Positions 28,774-39,430 of a stretch of 64,000 nucleotides of DNA are shown one piece after another. The position numbers were made by a program, and so were the translations under genes. Below the pieces are notes generated by a model that was given only the letters and a program-made list of their open reading frames with translations, had not been told where the DNA came from and did no database searches. The number at the start of each line of letters is the position of its first letter. Positions within the stretch are counted from its first letter, which is position 1. The DNA is from Yarrowia lipolytica (lineage: Eukaryota; Ascomycota; Dipodascomycetes; Dipodascales): NCBI RefSeq assembly GCF_001761485.1, contig NC_090775.1, forward strand, positions 2,673,001-2,737,000, written 5' to 3'.

Positions 28774-30759
28774 ATGACTACTCTGAAGACCATTTTGGGC
28801 GGCCCGCTGGCTCCCGACCATGTTTCTGACCTCTCCAACAACCTCGTGGTTGTTCTTCACCAAATTTACAACGCCAACGCTCTGACTACAGCTGATGAGA
28901 ACACCCTACACAAGTTTAGGGTGCGAGTGTCTGCCTTCCTTAAGTCCAACGACTCCCGACAGCGGTGGTGTGGTGCCTTCCTGGCTCTAGCTGCCGTCCA
29001 GAACTCCTGGGAGTGTCTCAAAAACCACGGAGCCACCTGGTTGGGCATGTTGATTCACATTCTTGAGCTGCCTGAGGCCCCTGCTACCTGGGAGATGGCG
29101 CTCCGAGCTAGTGCTGAGATGCTTGCCCTGGTGTCTCAGAAGACCGAGCTGACCCGTGAGATTGCTACTTCTCGAATTGCTCCCCTTTCCAAGGCTGCTC
29201 TGGCTATTTTGGAGTCTCCTGAGAACTGTAGCCCTTCTACTGCCGCAGTTTTCGTCTCTGAGCTGCAGCGAGTCAACGTGGCCCACCCCGTGGGTTTCAG
29301 ACCCCATTCCAAACGGTTCCAGTCTGCTCTTATCAGGCTCATTGCAACCTCCCCCGACTCTAAACTCGTCCAGAAGGCCTGTGACGCTCTCACCGTGGCC
29401 CACTACTCGGCCTCCAACTTTGGAGAAGCCGCCGAATGGAGAGAAGGATGCCTGTCTACCATCTCTGACATTCACATCGCCGTCAATGCTCTCCTGGAGG
29501 GTCGAACTGATGACGCTCTTGCTTCCGTGGAGCAGACAAAGTCGTGGGGATTCGATACCAAGTCCGGTTCCTCTCCCGCCGACATTTATGCCAGTGCTAA
29601 GGCAATTGAAAACCTGTATACTCTTCTGACTGCATTTTTGAGCCAGCCCACTGCTGTGCCCGTCAAGATTCCTGTTGGTCGTATCATTCCTCTATTCAAC
29701 AGAGTCACCTCTCTGGCCCAGGTCCACTTCAAGGCCCATGTTCCTCTGGTTGAGCAGAACCTGGTGCGATCCACATTCGAACGAATCAACATTGCCGCCA
29801 TGCAGTCGCTTTCGGCTCTCATTAACACTGTTGGCGCTAACATTTCTGCCTACGTCGAGGACCTGCTTGAGACTGTCGACATGATCTCTGCTGACAACTC
29901 TGCGGTGACCTTGGCTGCCCTGGATCTGCTCACAACCATCTTCAATAACGTCGGATACATTTCTGCTGGCTCTTCTGTTCAAGAGTACGTTGAGAAGGCC
30001 GTTTCCCAGGCTCTGGTTCTCATCACTCCCGGCACCAATGTGTCTCAGGCCGGCCAGACTGAGATCCCCGATTACATCTCCAAGTCTCATCTGTTTGAGT
30101 CTCCCATCTCCCATATCACCCAACAGACTGTCTACACATTTCTTGAGGCCACCATGCTGGTATGTGACCTATCTGGACGATGTCGAGGACTCATTGACCG
30201 AACTCTCCTGCTTTCTAAGCATGCTGCTCGACGGTCTGCTGCCGTCACTTCAGCGCTCAATCCCTCTATGGCTTCCAAGCACAGTATTCTAGCCATGGTT
30301 CAGCAGCAGTACCCCCGAGATACTTCCATTTCCCGATTTGTGCATCCTAGACTTCCTCCTCTGACTACCGAACGACGATACTTGCCTGTTTCCTCGTCTC
30401 TTGGAGAGGAAGAGGAGCTTGACGAAGAAATGGAGATTGAGGAAGAGGAGCAAACCAACGGAATTGAGCCTGTTTCTGCGTCTTCTGCGCCAGTCACTAC
30501 CAACACATTTGCTTCTACTGCTTTCAGAGAACCTGAGAACCCTGTAGTTGTGGATGCTCCATTTGAGCCCCTGCCTGAGACGATGGCAGAACCTGTTCAG
30601 GCTATTGAGAGACCCTCTAATATCGAACCCACCACCGAATTTGAGGAAATTGAAGAGGAGGAAGTTGCTGAGAACCAGGTCGACGATTCTGACGAGGAGA
30701 TGGGCTCGGACTTTGAGATGCCCGCTTTGGACGTCGGAGACAGTGATGATGACGAGTAG
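28774..30759 (+). CDS. RIX1: Pre-rRNA processing protein Rix1
   Basis: The 661-residue product matches Rix1/PELP1, core of the Rix1-Ipi1-Ipi3 complex that removes ITS2 and remodels pre-60S particles in the nucleoplasm. The N-terminal RIX1 domain (about 5-200) contains the characteristic QRWCGAFLALAAVQNSWECL and GATWLGMLIHILE segments. Helical repeats follow to about 500. The last 130 residues are strongly acidic (EEEELDEEMEIEEEEQ; DDSDEEMGSDFE), as in other Rix1 proteins. The start codon has a good A-rich context. The next gene downstream, SAS10, is also a ribosome-assembly factor in the same orientation. Confidence 0.9.
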   Translation: MTTLKTILGGPLAPDHVSDLSNNLVVVLHQIYNANALTTADENTLHKFRVRVSAFLKSNDSRQRWCGAFLALAAVQNSWECLKNHGATWLGMLIHILELPEAPATWEMALRASAEMLALVSQKTELTREIATSRIAPLSKAALAILESPENCSPSTAAVFVSELQRVNVAHPVGFRPHSKRFQSALIRLIATSPDSKLVQKACDALTVAHYSASNFGEAAEWREGCLSTISDIHIAVNALLEGRTDDALASVEQTKSWGFDTKSGSSPADIYASAKAIENLYTLLTAFLSQPTAVPVKIPVGRIIPLFNRVTSLAQVHFKAHVPLVEQNLVRSTFERINIAAMQSLSALINTVGANISAYVEDLLETVDMISADNSAVTLAALDLLTTIFNNVGYISAGSSVQEYVEKAVSQALVLITPGTNVSQAGQTEIPDYISKSHLFESPISHITQQTVYTFLEATMLVCDLSGRCRGLIDRTLLLSKHAARRSAAVTSALNPSMASKHSILAMVQQQYPRDTSISRFVHPRLPPLTTERRYLPVSSSLGEEEELDEEMEIEEEEQTNGIEPVSASSAPVTTNTFASTAFREPENPVVVDAPFEPLPETMAEPVQAIERPSNIEPTTEFEEIEEEEVAENQVDDSDEEMGSDFEMPALDVGDSDDDE

Positions 30760-31137
30760 GATTTAGACAGGATGCATGCAATAATTAGACGTTAACTATG
30801 GTATGGAGACGTATTACAGGACTAGTATAGTAGCTATCGTATCCACAGTACATGCGAGTAGATGGGATGGGCAGATAGATGTACATCTGAAAACTGTTGT
30901 AGGTGTACAACAATGGCCATTTCAAGCATAATAAGAATTGTGCAGATACATCAATACGGAGTGGATTTTATATTTAACTGATTTGGAATTTCCGTTTATC
31001 ACCTTCCCATTCAGCAATATTCATTTTCCATTCCTCTGCTCCAACATGCATCACATGACCGAGCTTAAATAATTTTATCTGCATGCAGGCTGAAATTATT
31101 TCTGGCCCTCAGTTACGATACACATCGCACACAAAAA
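30760..31137. other. Intergenic region RIX1/SAS10
   Basis: 378 bp holding the RIX1 3' end and the SAS10 promoter, including GAAATTATTTC at 31092-31102. No other gene. Confidence 0.7.
31092..31102. promoter_or_regulatory. GAAATTATTTC dyad upstream of SAS10
   Basis: Inverted halves GAAAT/ATTTC around a single base, 36 bp before the SAS10 ATG. It resembles the element before RRP46 and UTP30. Confidence 0.35.
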
Positions 31138-32817
31138 ATGTCAGACATCTCGGACGTGGATGCTTTTGACCAGCAACAGGAAAAGCTCCTTTTGGAGCAG
31201 AGTATGCGTGGAGACAGACGTCGTCACTATGACCACATGGAGATGAGTGACGAGGAGGTTATGGGATTCAAGCCCAGCGACTCTGAGGATGAGGAAGACG
31301 ACGATGATGAGATTCTCGACCGAGAGGAAGAAGACGACGGAGAGGCCCAGGAGGCCTGGGGCAAGGGAGAGCTTTACGGTGCCGATGAGATCGAGGACGA
31401 GGAGGATCGAAAGCTGGAAGCTGAGGAGGCTCTCAAGCTTCAGAAGAAGCAGGCCAAGCAGATGAAGGAGAGTGATTTCCTTGGAGAGTGGGCCGCCGAC
31501 GACAGTGATGATGAGGACGAGGAGGATGCAGATCTTGCTACAGCCGGCAAGGGTGTTCGAGAGAGCATTCCTGTCAAGCCTATCGAGTCCATGTCTTCTA
31601 AGGAGCAGTATGATCAGCTTGTTCGACTCAACCCCGAGCTGGTTCTCATGAACGCTGAGCTTGCCAAAGTGACTGAGGAGATGGCTGCGCTGAACAAGGC
31701 TGAGGAGGATGAGGATGATGAGCCTGAAATCGTGGAGATCAAAAAGACGGCTCTTCGAACTTACATTGGAGTGCTGAACGCCTACTTTGCGCTGTTCATG
31801 GACTCCGTCAAGAACGGAAAAGCCAATATGAAAGATCACATCATCATGGAAGCCATTCTAAAAGCCCGGGAAATGTGGCGAATGGCCCAGGAGATTGGTC
31901 TGCCCGAGGAGGAGGTTGATGAGATGGCTTCTGATGAGGAGATGGTCTCTGAGGGTGCTGAGCTGATGGATGCTTCTGCCGCCGAGAGTGACGTCTCTGA
32001 CGATCTCGATCTGTCTCGATTCCGACGACGACCTGAAGATGATTTCGAGGATGTGGAAGAAGTGGAGGAAGAAGTTGACTCTGACGACGAGCTTGCTCTG
32101 CCCACCTCTTTCAAGGCCAAGAAGTCCAAGTCCAAGATCTCTGCTGTGCCCGACTATGGTGAGCATGCTATTAATGACGTTGATCAGGCTGACAAGGACC
32201 GACGAAAGCGAGATCTACGGTTCTATACCGCCAAGATCGACAAGCAGGCTCGAGGACGAGAACAGGAGGAGATTGAGGGAGACGCTGACCTACCGTACCA
32301 GGACCGATGGTACGAGCGACAGCAGCAGCTCAAGGAAAAACAGGCCGCCCACATCAAGGACTCGGGAGAGCATGATCTCTACGACTCTGGAGACGAGGGA
32401 GGATCTGCTGATGACTACCAGGAAATGCCCTCCAAGAAGAGCGCTGGTGGAGATGATGACGAAGATGTGGATGAGTTTGTTGCTGCCCTCAAGGCCAAGA
32501 AGCAGCAGCGAAAGGCGGAGCGAGAAGCCATGCATGAGGTCTACCTCGACGCCAAGAAGGGCAAGATTGACGTGGAAAAGCTGGACGACAACGGAAAGCG
32601 AGCCATCAATTACCAGATTCTCAAAAACAAGGGTCTCACGCCACACCGAAAGAAGGAGAATCGAAACTCGCGAGTCAAGAAGCGAATCAAGTACGAGAAG
32701 GCCAAGAAGAAGCTTGCCAGTACCCGGGCCGTCTACAAGCAGCCTACTGGTGCCTACGCTGGTGAGAAGACCGGTATCAAGAAGAACCTGGCTCGATCTA
32801 CCAAGTTCCGGGAGTAA
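31138..32817 (+). CDS. SAS10: Small-subunit processome protein Sas10/Utp3
   Basis: The 559-residue protein is a component of the U3 snoRNP processome needed for 18S rRNA maturation. It is very acidic in its first 150 residues. A Sas10/C1D-type helical domain follows (about 155-245, with SSKEQYDQLVRLNPELVLMN). A second acidic middle region comes next. The basic C-terminal Sas10 domain (about 485-559) has the hallmark GLTPHRKKENRNSRVKKR and the ending on a KNLARSTKF motif. The N-terminal SDISDVDAFDQQQEKLL resembles other fungal Sas10 starts. It is tandem with RIX1. Confidence 0.94.
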   Translation: MSDISDVDAFDQQQEKLLLEQSMRGDRRRHYDHMEMSDEEVMGFKPSDSEDEEDDDDEILDREEEDDGEAQEAWGKGELYGADEIEDEEDRKLEAEEALKLQKKQAKQMKESDFLGEWAADDSDDEDEEDADLATAGKGVRESIPVKPIESMSSKEQYDQLVRLNPELVLMNAELAKVTEEMAALNKAEEDEDDEPEIVEIKKTALRTYIGVLNAYFALFMDSVKNGKANMKDHIIMEAILKAREMWRMAQEIGLPEEEVDEMASDEEMVSEGAELMDASAAESDVSDDLDLSRFRRRPEDDFEDVEEVEEEVDSDDELALPTSFKAKKSKSKISAVPDYGEHAINDVDQADKDRRKRDLRFYTAKIDKQARGREQEEIEGDADLPYQDRWYERQQQLKEKQAAHIKDSGEHDLYDSGDEGGSADDYQEMPSKKSAGGDDDEDVDEFVAALKAKKQQRKAEREAMHEVYLDAKKGKIDVEKLDDNGKRAINYQILKNKGLTPHRKKENRNSRVKKRIKYEKAKKKLASTRAVYKQPTGAYAGEKTGIKKNLARSTKFRE

Positions 32818-33864
32818 TATAGATGCATGTTGTAATAGAGGTTTTGGATTTGAACTGAGGTTGTAAAAGTTTTGGCTGGTCATGGCGTATACTAACTGTA
32901 CCGGCGCTTGTACAATAGTCTGGTAATTCTGTCTCTGACCGTCTGAAACAGATTAGAAATCAAATGGGCGTCTCAGTAGTTATTCTGATATATGCTCATG
33001 ATAGTTACGCTAGCGAGACTACAAGTACGAGTACTTCCCGGTACTGTACGGTACTGAGCTTCCTGAGAGTAAGATAAGTGTCTATAGTTTTTTGGAGTAG
33101 CTGTATACTGCAATAAATGAACATAAAGGCTCTTGATACAATTTGGATCTTTCAGCATGAGGTGAGCATGGACAGTTGGTTCCTACCAGCCCTCTCTCAA
33201 ACGGCCAAACACCCTTTATTTGGACCGCATGACCGCTAAAGAGACACACTCGTATGGTATAGGCTGCCTGCACAACCGTGATTCTTCAAATGAACGCAAA
33301 CGCATACTTTGTATTGGTACAAATGACAGCCCTAGACTCGTATTTGCATACTCCACATCGTGATATCAGCACCCCATGTCTCACGTTTATCTGCGGTGGC
33401 TTGGATGAATTTCAGACAATGCTAAAAAAAAAGAAAGACAAACCGAGAGTCAAAATGCGCCGGCAGAAAAAGTGTGGAAGAGAAAAGTAAAAAGTAAAAA
33501 GTGAAAGTGAAAAGTGAAAAGTGAAGTGAAATAGGGGAACGATATACTGGGTGATATTGGGGTTAATCTGAGAAACTTTTTTACTGATAATCATTTGATA
33601 TCTCTCGCATATCCCTTGGGACCCCTTTTATATCTCATCCCTACACTCCCCATTATATCCCTCATTGTTTACACCCCGTACATACGATTATGCAGCGCGG
33701 CATCTGGAGACGATAGAGTTAGTAAAGGTATATTTTAGTGCAAAAACATAATAGACCCTATTAAATCGTCGAGTGTGAAAGATAGCGTCGCAGTTGTTCT
33801 TTTCACCATTACTTGTTTGCAATACTTCTACTCATCGCTTTTCCTTCACACAAAACACTACAAC
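32818..33864. other. Intergenic region SAS10/small membrane protein
   Basis: About 1 kb. It contains TACAAGTACGAGTACTT near 33020 and the AAAAGTR tandem repeat at 33481-33531. No gene is supported; short ATG frames lack features. Confidence 0.65.
33481..33531. repeat. Short tandem repeat of AAAAGTA/AAAAGTG units
   Basis: About seven imperfect 5-7 bp units of the form (A3-5)GT(A/G) follow each other. They lie 330 bp before the small membrane protein gene. Confidence 0.8.
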
Positions 33865-34149
33865 ATGGCCAAAGCACAAGAGAACAAGCTGGAACTGGCT
33901 GGTATCCTGCTCTTCTTCATTCTGTCTGCTGCTCTTTTCACCAGAGACATTCGGTCCTTCCAACGAGACATTCTGCCGTCCTACATGGAGACGGATATGG
34001 CCAACATGCTGGGCATGGACATTTCTGTTTTCCTTTTCATCGAGCGGGCCATTCTCTTTGTTACACCTCTTATCATTGCCCTGAGGCGAAAGGCCGACGA
34101 TGATCAACCTCAGCAGGAGTTTGACGTTCCTGTCGAGCTGCTCATGTAG
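33865..34149 (+). CDS. Small two-helix membrane protein, unknown
   Basis: The ATG at 33865 (context AACATGG) gives 94 residues; the longer frame opens at a GTG and is not used. Two hydrophobic segments are visible, LAGILLFFILSAALF (about 10-25) and a second around 52-71 containing FLFIERAILFVTPLII. Between them is a charged loop of about 25 residues, and the C-terminal tail is acidic. There is no cleavable signal peptide pattern. I do not recognise the family. It may be an ER or mitochondrial small membrane subunit, but nothing in the sequence decides this. Clean separation from neighbours and ordinary codon use support a real gene. Confidence 0.65.
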   Translation: MAKAQENKLELAGILLFFILSAALFTRDIRSFQRDILPSYMETDMANMLGMDISVFLFIERAILFVTPLIIALRRKADDDQPQQEFDVPVELLM

Positions 34150-35709
34150 GCCTCGACGACCCATACTAACCGCTTGACTGCTTTTTCTCGACAGTCATCC
34201 AACCACATAGACAAAGAGATTATGAACAGAGTACCAGTATGTGTAGGGAAATTGTAGCTGTCGTAATAGAGGCGCAGTGTATGTATCTACTTGTGGAATG
34301 ACGTTGTCAGTTGAAAAACATTGTATTCCACACATTGCATCAAACGTCACACCGACGTCAAACGATATTAGTGCGTTTGTGCATCTGATTATTAAGTCAC
34401 CTGAGTGTCCACAACTATCCATGGATCATCCTCGAGCAGTTCTAACTATTTGCGCTTTCTTCGTGTGATTACTGTATGGTGTAGATCATTCAAGGGGTTA
34501 TGCCATGCCAAGATCGTGTACAGCCCACAGCAAGTGCAAGGGGTAAGTACTGTATTGCACTGGTAACACACTAAGGTCACCACCACAATCCACACGCGCC
34601 CGCAAGCCCCTATTCAGCCGTACATACCACAGCTTTCCGTCGCGTGCGATGTATACATAAAGCACAGCCGAAGTACCACGCACAGATCTCCGTGTTTAAC
34701 TTACTGTAGGCCCAGTGGATCGCGTGGAATGTACCAGGGTGCAGGGATGGGTGTATGAGGACATTAAACTGATACAGTATGCAAATCAACCGTTATTATT
34801 TAGTCACGTTTCAAATTGAGATCTCCTTCCACAGTTTTATTCTCATAATCCCATCGCACATCTCACAACTGTCTATCACTTGTCCGTGGGATGTTCATGT
34901 CTCAGTTTCGGGCTTCGCTTAGAAATATTAACTCAAAAAAAATCAAAAAAATCCATACTTGTACGATACTTGACTGCACCTCCTGCAACTGAATCTCCTC
35001 CCACTCCAGAGTTTGAACTTTGTATCGTGGCGGAGTCGTGGGAGTGGAGCTGTGAAGACGTGAAAGAGGTGCTGGGGAGAGCTATTTCAGGTGCGCAGAT
35101 GAGGTAGACGCATAGAACTAAATGCATTTAGTAGATGTATACAAGTAAAAATACCGGTACAAGTAGTACGAGTAGCAGTTTCTTTTATTTCTACAGTATC
35201 TACAGCTTGGAGGCACTGTTTCAGAGGGTGTATGAGTTGTGCTTGAACATTAGTGTGTCAGGAAGTACGGTCGATACGAGTACCGGTAGCTACAAGTAGT
35301 ACACCGTACATTCAACAACCGTGTCACCGCAACCCATTGAACAACTTATGTGGCAGATATAAAACTCAGAGTTATTGCGAACATATTTTTTATCATCTCC
35401 CCTCATCGCGTACTCGTCAATCCCCGTTTTTTTTTCACTGTCTTATGTCATTCTAACTGTATACTGTACAAGTACAAGTGCATTAAACCATTCCACATCT
35501 CTAATGCACCTCTGCTTAACCCAATCTGGTGTCTGTTCATGGTTGTCATGGTTACGGCCTGAGTTGAGAGGTTTGACGATCGGACGTAAGTAAACCCGAA
35601 TTCAATGAGGACTGGTACTTATAGACCTCATCACATGCAGAAGCAATAATGTGTCGATAGTTGAATATCAATGAAATCTATAAATATATGTACATACAGT
35701 TTGGTTCGC
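34150..35709. other. Convergent region small membrane protein/CDC123
   Basis: About 1.56 kb without a supported gene. Contains GTACAAGTACAAG at 35466-35478 and a cluster of ACCGGTA-type words (35150-35290). Short ATG frames have no features. Confidence 0.65.
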
Positions 35710-36909
35710 TTAGCTGTCTTGAGAGGTAGTGTTTGCCGTGGTTGTCTCGTTAGCAACACTATCCCCAGTTGTGTCACCGGTAGCACTGGCCTCCCCGCCT
35801 TGGTCACCATCCAACCGATCCATCTCCCGCTGCTGACTTCGCAGCATTTCAACCATGGCCTCGGTGTCCATGCTGGCGTTAACAATGTCCATCGGCACCT
35901 TGTTCTGCGAATGCCGCTGACAAGCAAAAGAAGCATTACGAAGTTCCTTATCAATCAAAAGCAGATCGAGATCGAAAGAAGGAGAAGTGGCATCCAGATT
36001 GACCAATGTCGACCATTCAATCAGAGAGTCTGTGGTGGGATAAAACACATTGAAGTCCATCAGCCACACCTTGTCGTAAGGCTCAGGAATGTAGACATCA
36101 AATACAAAGCTAGAGTCGGGGAAAGTGTCCTTGATGTGTTCGTAGAAAAAGAGCTCGATTTCGCCCAGAAACCGCTCCTTGAGCTTGATCAGGAACTCGT
36201 AGTAGTTTTGGTCTCTCTGAGTCACAGCGATGAGTTCTCTATCCTTGACGAAGCACCGGAATTCCAATGCAGGGTTGATGTTGATCCACTTTCTGAGAAC
36301 CAGCTCAAACGAAAAGTCCTTAGGAATGCCTCCAAGTTTGTCCAGCATGGTCAGATCGTGCGCAATGTAGTCACTGCTCTTGAGAAGCAGATACACATCG
36401 TTGACTGTAACACATCTGGTCGAGTTAGAGGGAGAGATCCAAATCGCGTCTTGAGGACTCGACCAGTTGAGCTTGGGTGCTACAGCTCCAAACTCATCAA
36501 TCACAGCTTGGACCTTGGGGTGGAAATCGTCCAGCTTGGAAACGTATGAATCAAGCTCGTCTTCGTCGTCAGAATACTCCTCGAAAACGCCGCTGTCCGA
36601 TCCGTAGCTGGTTTTTTCTTCATCAGGAAGAATAACACCGTCCTCACTCAGATAATTGACGAAATCCTCGGGAAGAGGCTTGATGATCCGGGTCTTCGGT
36701 GTGATGGACTTATATAGCTTGTACCAGGCCGAGAACTGGCAGTTGAGAAGATGCTCGCGTGTGAGAGTCAGAGTCGTGGTATCGTCAACCTTGGTTTCCT
36801 GGTCCTTTTTATCGTTGATGATCATGTTGCTGATGTATATCGTGTACACTATCTCCACAGATCGATATCTCAAATTATCCTTCATCATGCAGGCAGACCT
36901 GGCAACCAT
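35710..36909 (-). CDS. CDC123: Cdc123/D123 family, eIF2 assembly factor
   Basis: The frame gives 399 residues. Cdc123 is an ATP-grasp-like chaperone that assembles the eIF2 complex, so it controls translation initiation. Family blocks are LLNCQFSAWYKLYKSITPKT, FGAVAPKLNWSSPQDAIWIS, FSFELVLRKWININPALEFR-CFVKDREL and VWLMDFNVFYPTTDSLIEW. The C-terminal 60 residues are low complexity, rich in Gln, Met, Gly and Thr. The family normally starts shortly before the LLNCQFSAWY block. Here about 50 residues precede it, so Met29 (36825) could be the true start instead of Met1 (36909). The gene shares a short divergent promoter with CCT4. Confidence 0.92.
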   Translation of the reverse strand: MVARSACMMKDNLRYRSVEIVYTIYISNMIINDKKDQETKVDDTTTLTLTREHLLNCQFSAWYKLYKSITPKTRIIKPLPEDFVNYLSEDGVILPDEEKTSYGSDSGVFEEYSDDEDELDSYVSKLDDFHPKVQAVIDEFGAVAPKLNWSSPQDAIWISPSNSTRCVTVNDVYLLLKSSDYIAHDLTMLDKLGGIPKDFSFELVLRKWININPALEFRCFVKDRELIAVTQRDQNYYEFLIKLKERFLGEIELFFYEHIKDTFPDSSFVFDVYIPEPYDKVWLMDFNVFYPTTDSLIEWSTLVNLDATSPSFDLDLLLIDKELRNASFACQRHSQNKVPMDIVNASMDTEAMVEMLRSQQREMDRLDGDQGGEASATGDTTGDSVANETTTANTTSQDS

Positions 36910-37164
36910 GCAAGGCTAACCACGTGAGTCGCCACTACCTACACGTCTTGTTCCAGAATGTTCCATGTGGGATTTTGACATATATTATGAGTCTTGCGAT
37001 TTCAAATCACCCGTAATACCAGCTATATTATCTCTGTTTTCCAATTTGCCCTTCTCCGCCGCCCCCAGACACGCCTCAACTACTGTTACCCTACCGATCA
37101 AGAAAATCCCATTGCCAAAAGCTAATCACCCAAAAATCACTACTACACCTGTATATCCAACACA
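36910..37164. promoter_or_regulatory. Bidirectional promoter CDC123/CCT4
   Basis: 255 bp between divergent starts. It has one CACGTG E-box at 36921-36926 and a CATATATTATG near 36978-36988. Confidence 0.5.
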
Positions 37165-39200
37165 ATGAGCGTTCCTACAGGCACAAAGTCCGGATTTAAG
37201 AACAAGGAAAAGCCCCTTGAGGTTCGAAAGAGCAACATTCTTGCTGCTCGAGGTGAGTATCTTTGGATTGGATGATTTTGGAGGCGGTTTGACCGTGCAA
37301 ACCCGAATTTTTGTCGTCATACTAACACATAGCCGTGGCTGATGCTATCAGAACTTCCCTTGGTCCCAAGGGTATGGATAAGATGGTGAGTACTTGGAGG
37401 AGTGGAGCTATTGAAGTTTTGGTTCGATTGTGGCGATTCTGTGCGACCTAAGGGTCCGATATGGCATGTGGAATCAGATGGAAGGAGTGGCTTTATGCAG
37501 GCATATTATGATGATAGGGGGTTGTGGGGGGGGGCGTTGATTTTGGCGTCCAATGATGACACGTTTGTCGTTGTCATACAATTGTTGAATTGCCCCTGCT
37601 ACGTGTGTCTTCACGCGTTCCAATATGTCCGCCTGAGACCACGTTCCATGGCTAAGTGAATGTCTCGTACGCCTCGATATTGATACAATCGCAATAGCTA
37701 AAAAGTGATGAGAATATCGTTCGGATAGCACACGACCTATTCAGCCGACTAACACAGATCCAAACTGCACGAGGACAGGTGATCATCTCCAACGATGGTA
37801 ACACAATTCTCCAGCACATGGCCGTCATGCATCCCGCAGCCAAGATGCTGGTCGATCTCTCTGCCTCCCAGGACTCTGTCGCTGGTGATGGTACCACATC
37901 GGTTGTTATTCTGGCCGGATCTCTTCTCGGTGCTGCCGACAAGCTGCTCAAGAAGGGCATCCATCCCTCTATCATCGCTGAGAACTTCCAGAAGGCAGCC
38001 CAGCGAGCTGCCGAGGTGGTCATGGACATGTCCAAGCCCATCGATCTGAGTGACCGAGAGACTCTGATTCGAGCCGCCTCCACCTCGCTCAACTCTAAGA
38101 TTGTCTCTCAGTTTTCGTCCACCCTGGCCCCCATGCTGGTGGACGCTGCTCTTCAGGCTGCTAAGAAGACCCCCGAGGGTGGCCTGACTCTGGATCTCAA
38201 CGACATTCGAATCATCAAGTCTCTCGGTGGCACCATTGAGGACACCACTCTGGCCAACGGCCTGGTGCTCAACAACTACGCAGTCAAGAACGCTGGAGGC
38301 CCCTCGCGCATGGAGAAGGCCAAGATTGGACTCATCCAGTTTCAGCTCTCGGCCCCCAAGCCCGACATGGAGAACCACATTGTCGTCAACGACTACCGAC
38401 AGATGGACAAGATTCTCAAAGAGGAGCGACAGTACATTCTTGGCCTGGCCAAGGCCATCAAGAAGTCCAAGTGCAACGTGCTGCTCATTCAGAAGTCTAT
38501 CCTTCGAGACGCTGTTTCCGAGCTTGCTCTGCACTTTTTGGCAAAGCTCAACATCATGGTGATCAAGGACATTGAGCGAGACGACATTGAGTTCATCTCC
38601 CGATCTACTGGTGCCAAACCCGTGGCCGACATTGAGGCCTTCACTGAGGACAAGCTTGGCTCTTGTGATCTGGTCGAGGAGGTTGAGTCTTCCGGCTCCA
38701 AGACCGTCCGATTCTCCTCTCGAGAGGGATCGAACACCGTCTCCATTCTCGTTCGAGGAGCAAATGACCTGGTCATTGACGAGACTGAGCGATCTCTGCA
38801 CGATGCTCTGTGTGTCCTTAGATCGCTGTTCCGAGTCCCTGCCCTTGTTCCTGGTGGAGGAGCCTGTGAGGTCCAGGTTGCACAGGTTATTGGCAAGGAG
38901 TCTCGAGCCATGGACGGTGCTTCTGCCATTTGCTACGAAGAGTTTTCTAACGCCATGCTGGTGATCCCCACCACCCTGGCCGAGAATGCCGGTCTCAACC
39001 CGGTCAACGTTGTGACCGAGCTGCGAGTTCGACACGAAAAGGGCGAGGTCAACGCCGGCATTTCGGTGAGACGAGGAACGTCCATTATGGTGGAGGAGCA
39101 TGTCATTCAGCCCGCATTGGTTACCACCTCGGCCATCACTCTGGCCGCCGAGTGTGCCAAGGGTCTGCTCAGAATTGACGATATCGCCTTTTCCAGATAA
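37165..39200 (+). CDS. CCT4: Chaperonin CCT/TRiC subunit delta
   Basis: Three exons, 37165..37252, 37333..37385 and 37758..39200, give 527 residues (yeast Cct4 has 528). Introns start GTGAGT and end CTAACACATAG and CTAACACAG; the first splits a GCC alanine codon, the second falls between codons 47 and 48. The protein is one of eight subunits of the cytosolic ring chaperonin that folds actin and tubulin with ATP. Family signatures are RTSLGPKGMDKM, the start of exon 3 reading IQTARGQVIISNDGNTI, the ATP motif GDGTTSVV at 90-97 and the late GGGACEVQVAQ. Tight agreement with the family across all exon junctions supports the model. Confidence 0.96.
37386..37757 (+). other. CCT4: CCT4 intron 2
   Basis: 372 nt, GTGAGT to GACTAACACAG. 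It is long for this gene set. It contains a C-box-like ATGATGA (37553-37559) and a D-box-like CTGA (37633-37636) that could belong to an intronic snoRNA; see findings. Intron 1 (37253-37332) is 80 nt and has no such boxes. Confidence 0.9.
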
Positions 39201-39430
39201 ATATAGAGGGTATTTAGAGTATGGTATGATTGTTATGAGAGAGGACTACGACCGGAGAAATTGGTTCGCGTAGGTACTACTGTAGTTAGCTACGAGCAAC
39301 ATGTCCTTGTAGTCCGTAGACACAAGTAGTATCGTATTTAGTGTGTATTGGTACAGCCACTAACGGTGCAAGTACAGTTTGTACTGTAGTGGTGTGTTCT
39401 TATTATATAATGCTATTGGATATATGCTGT

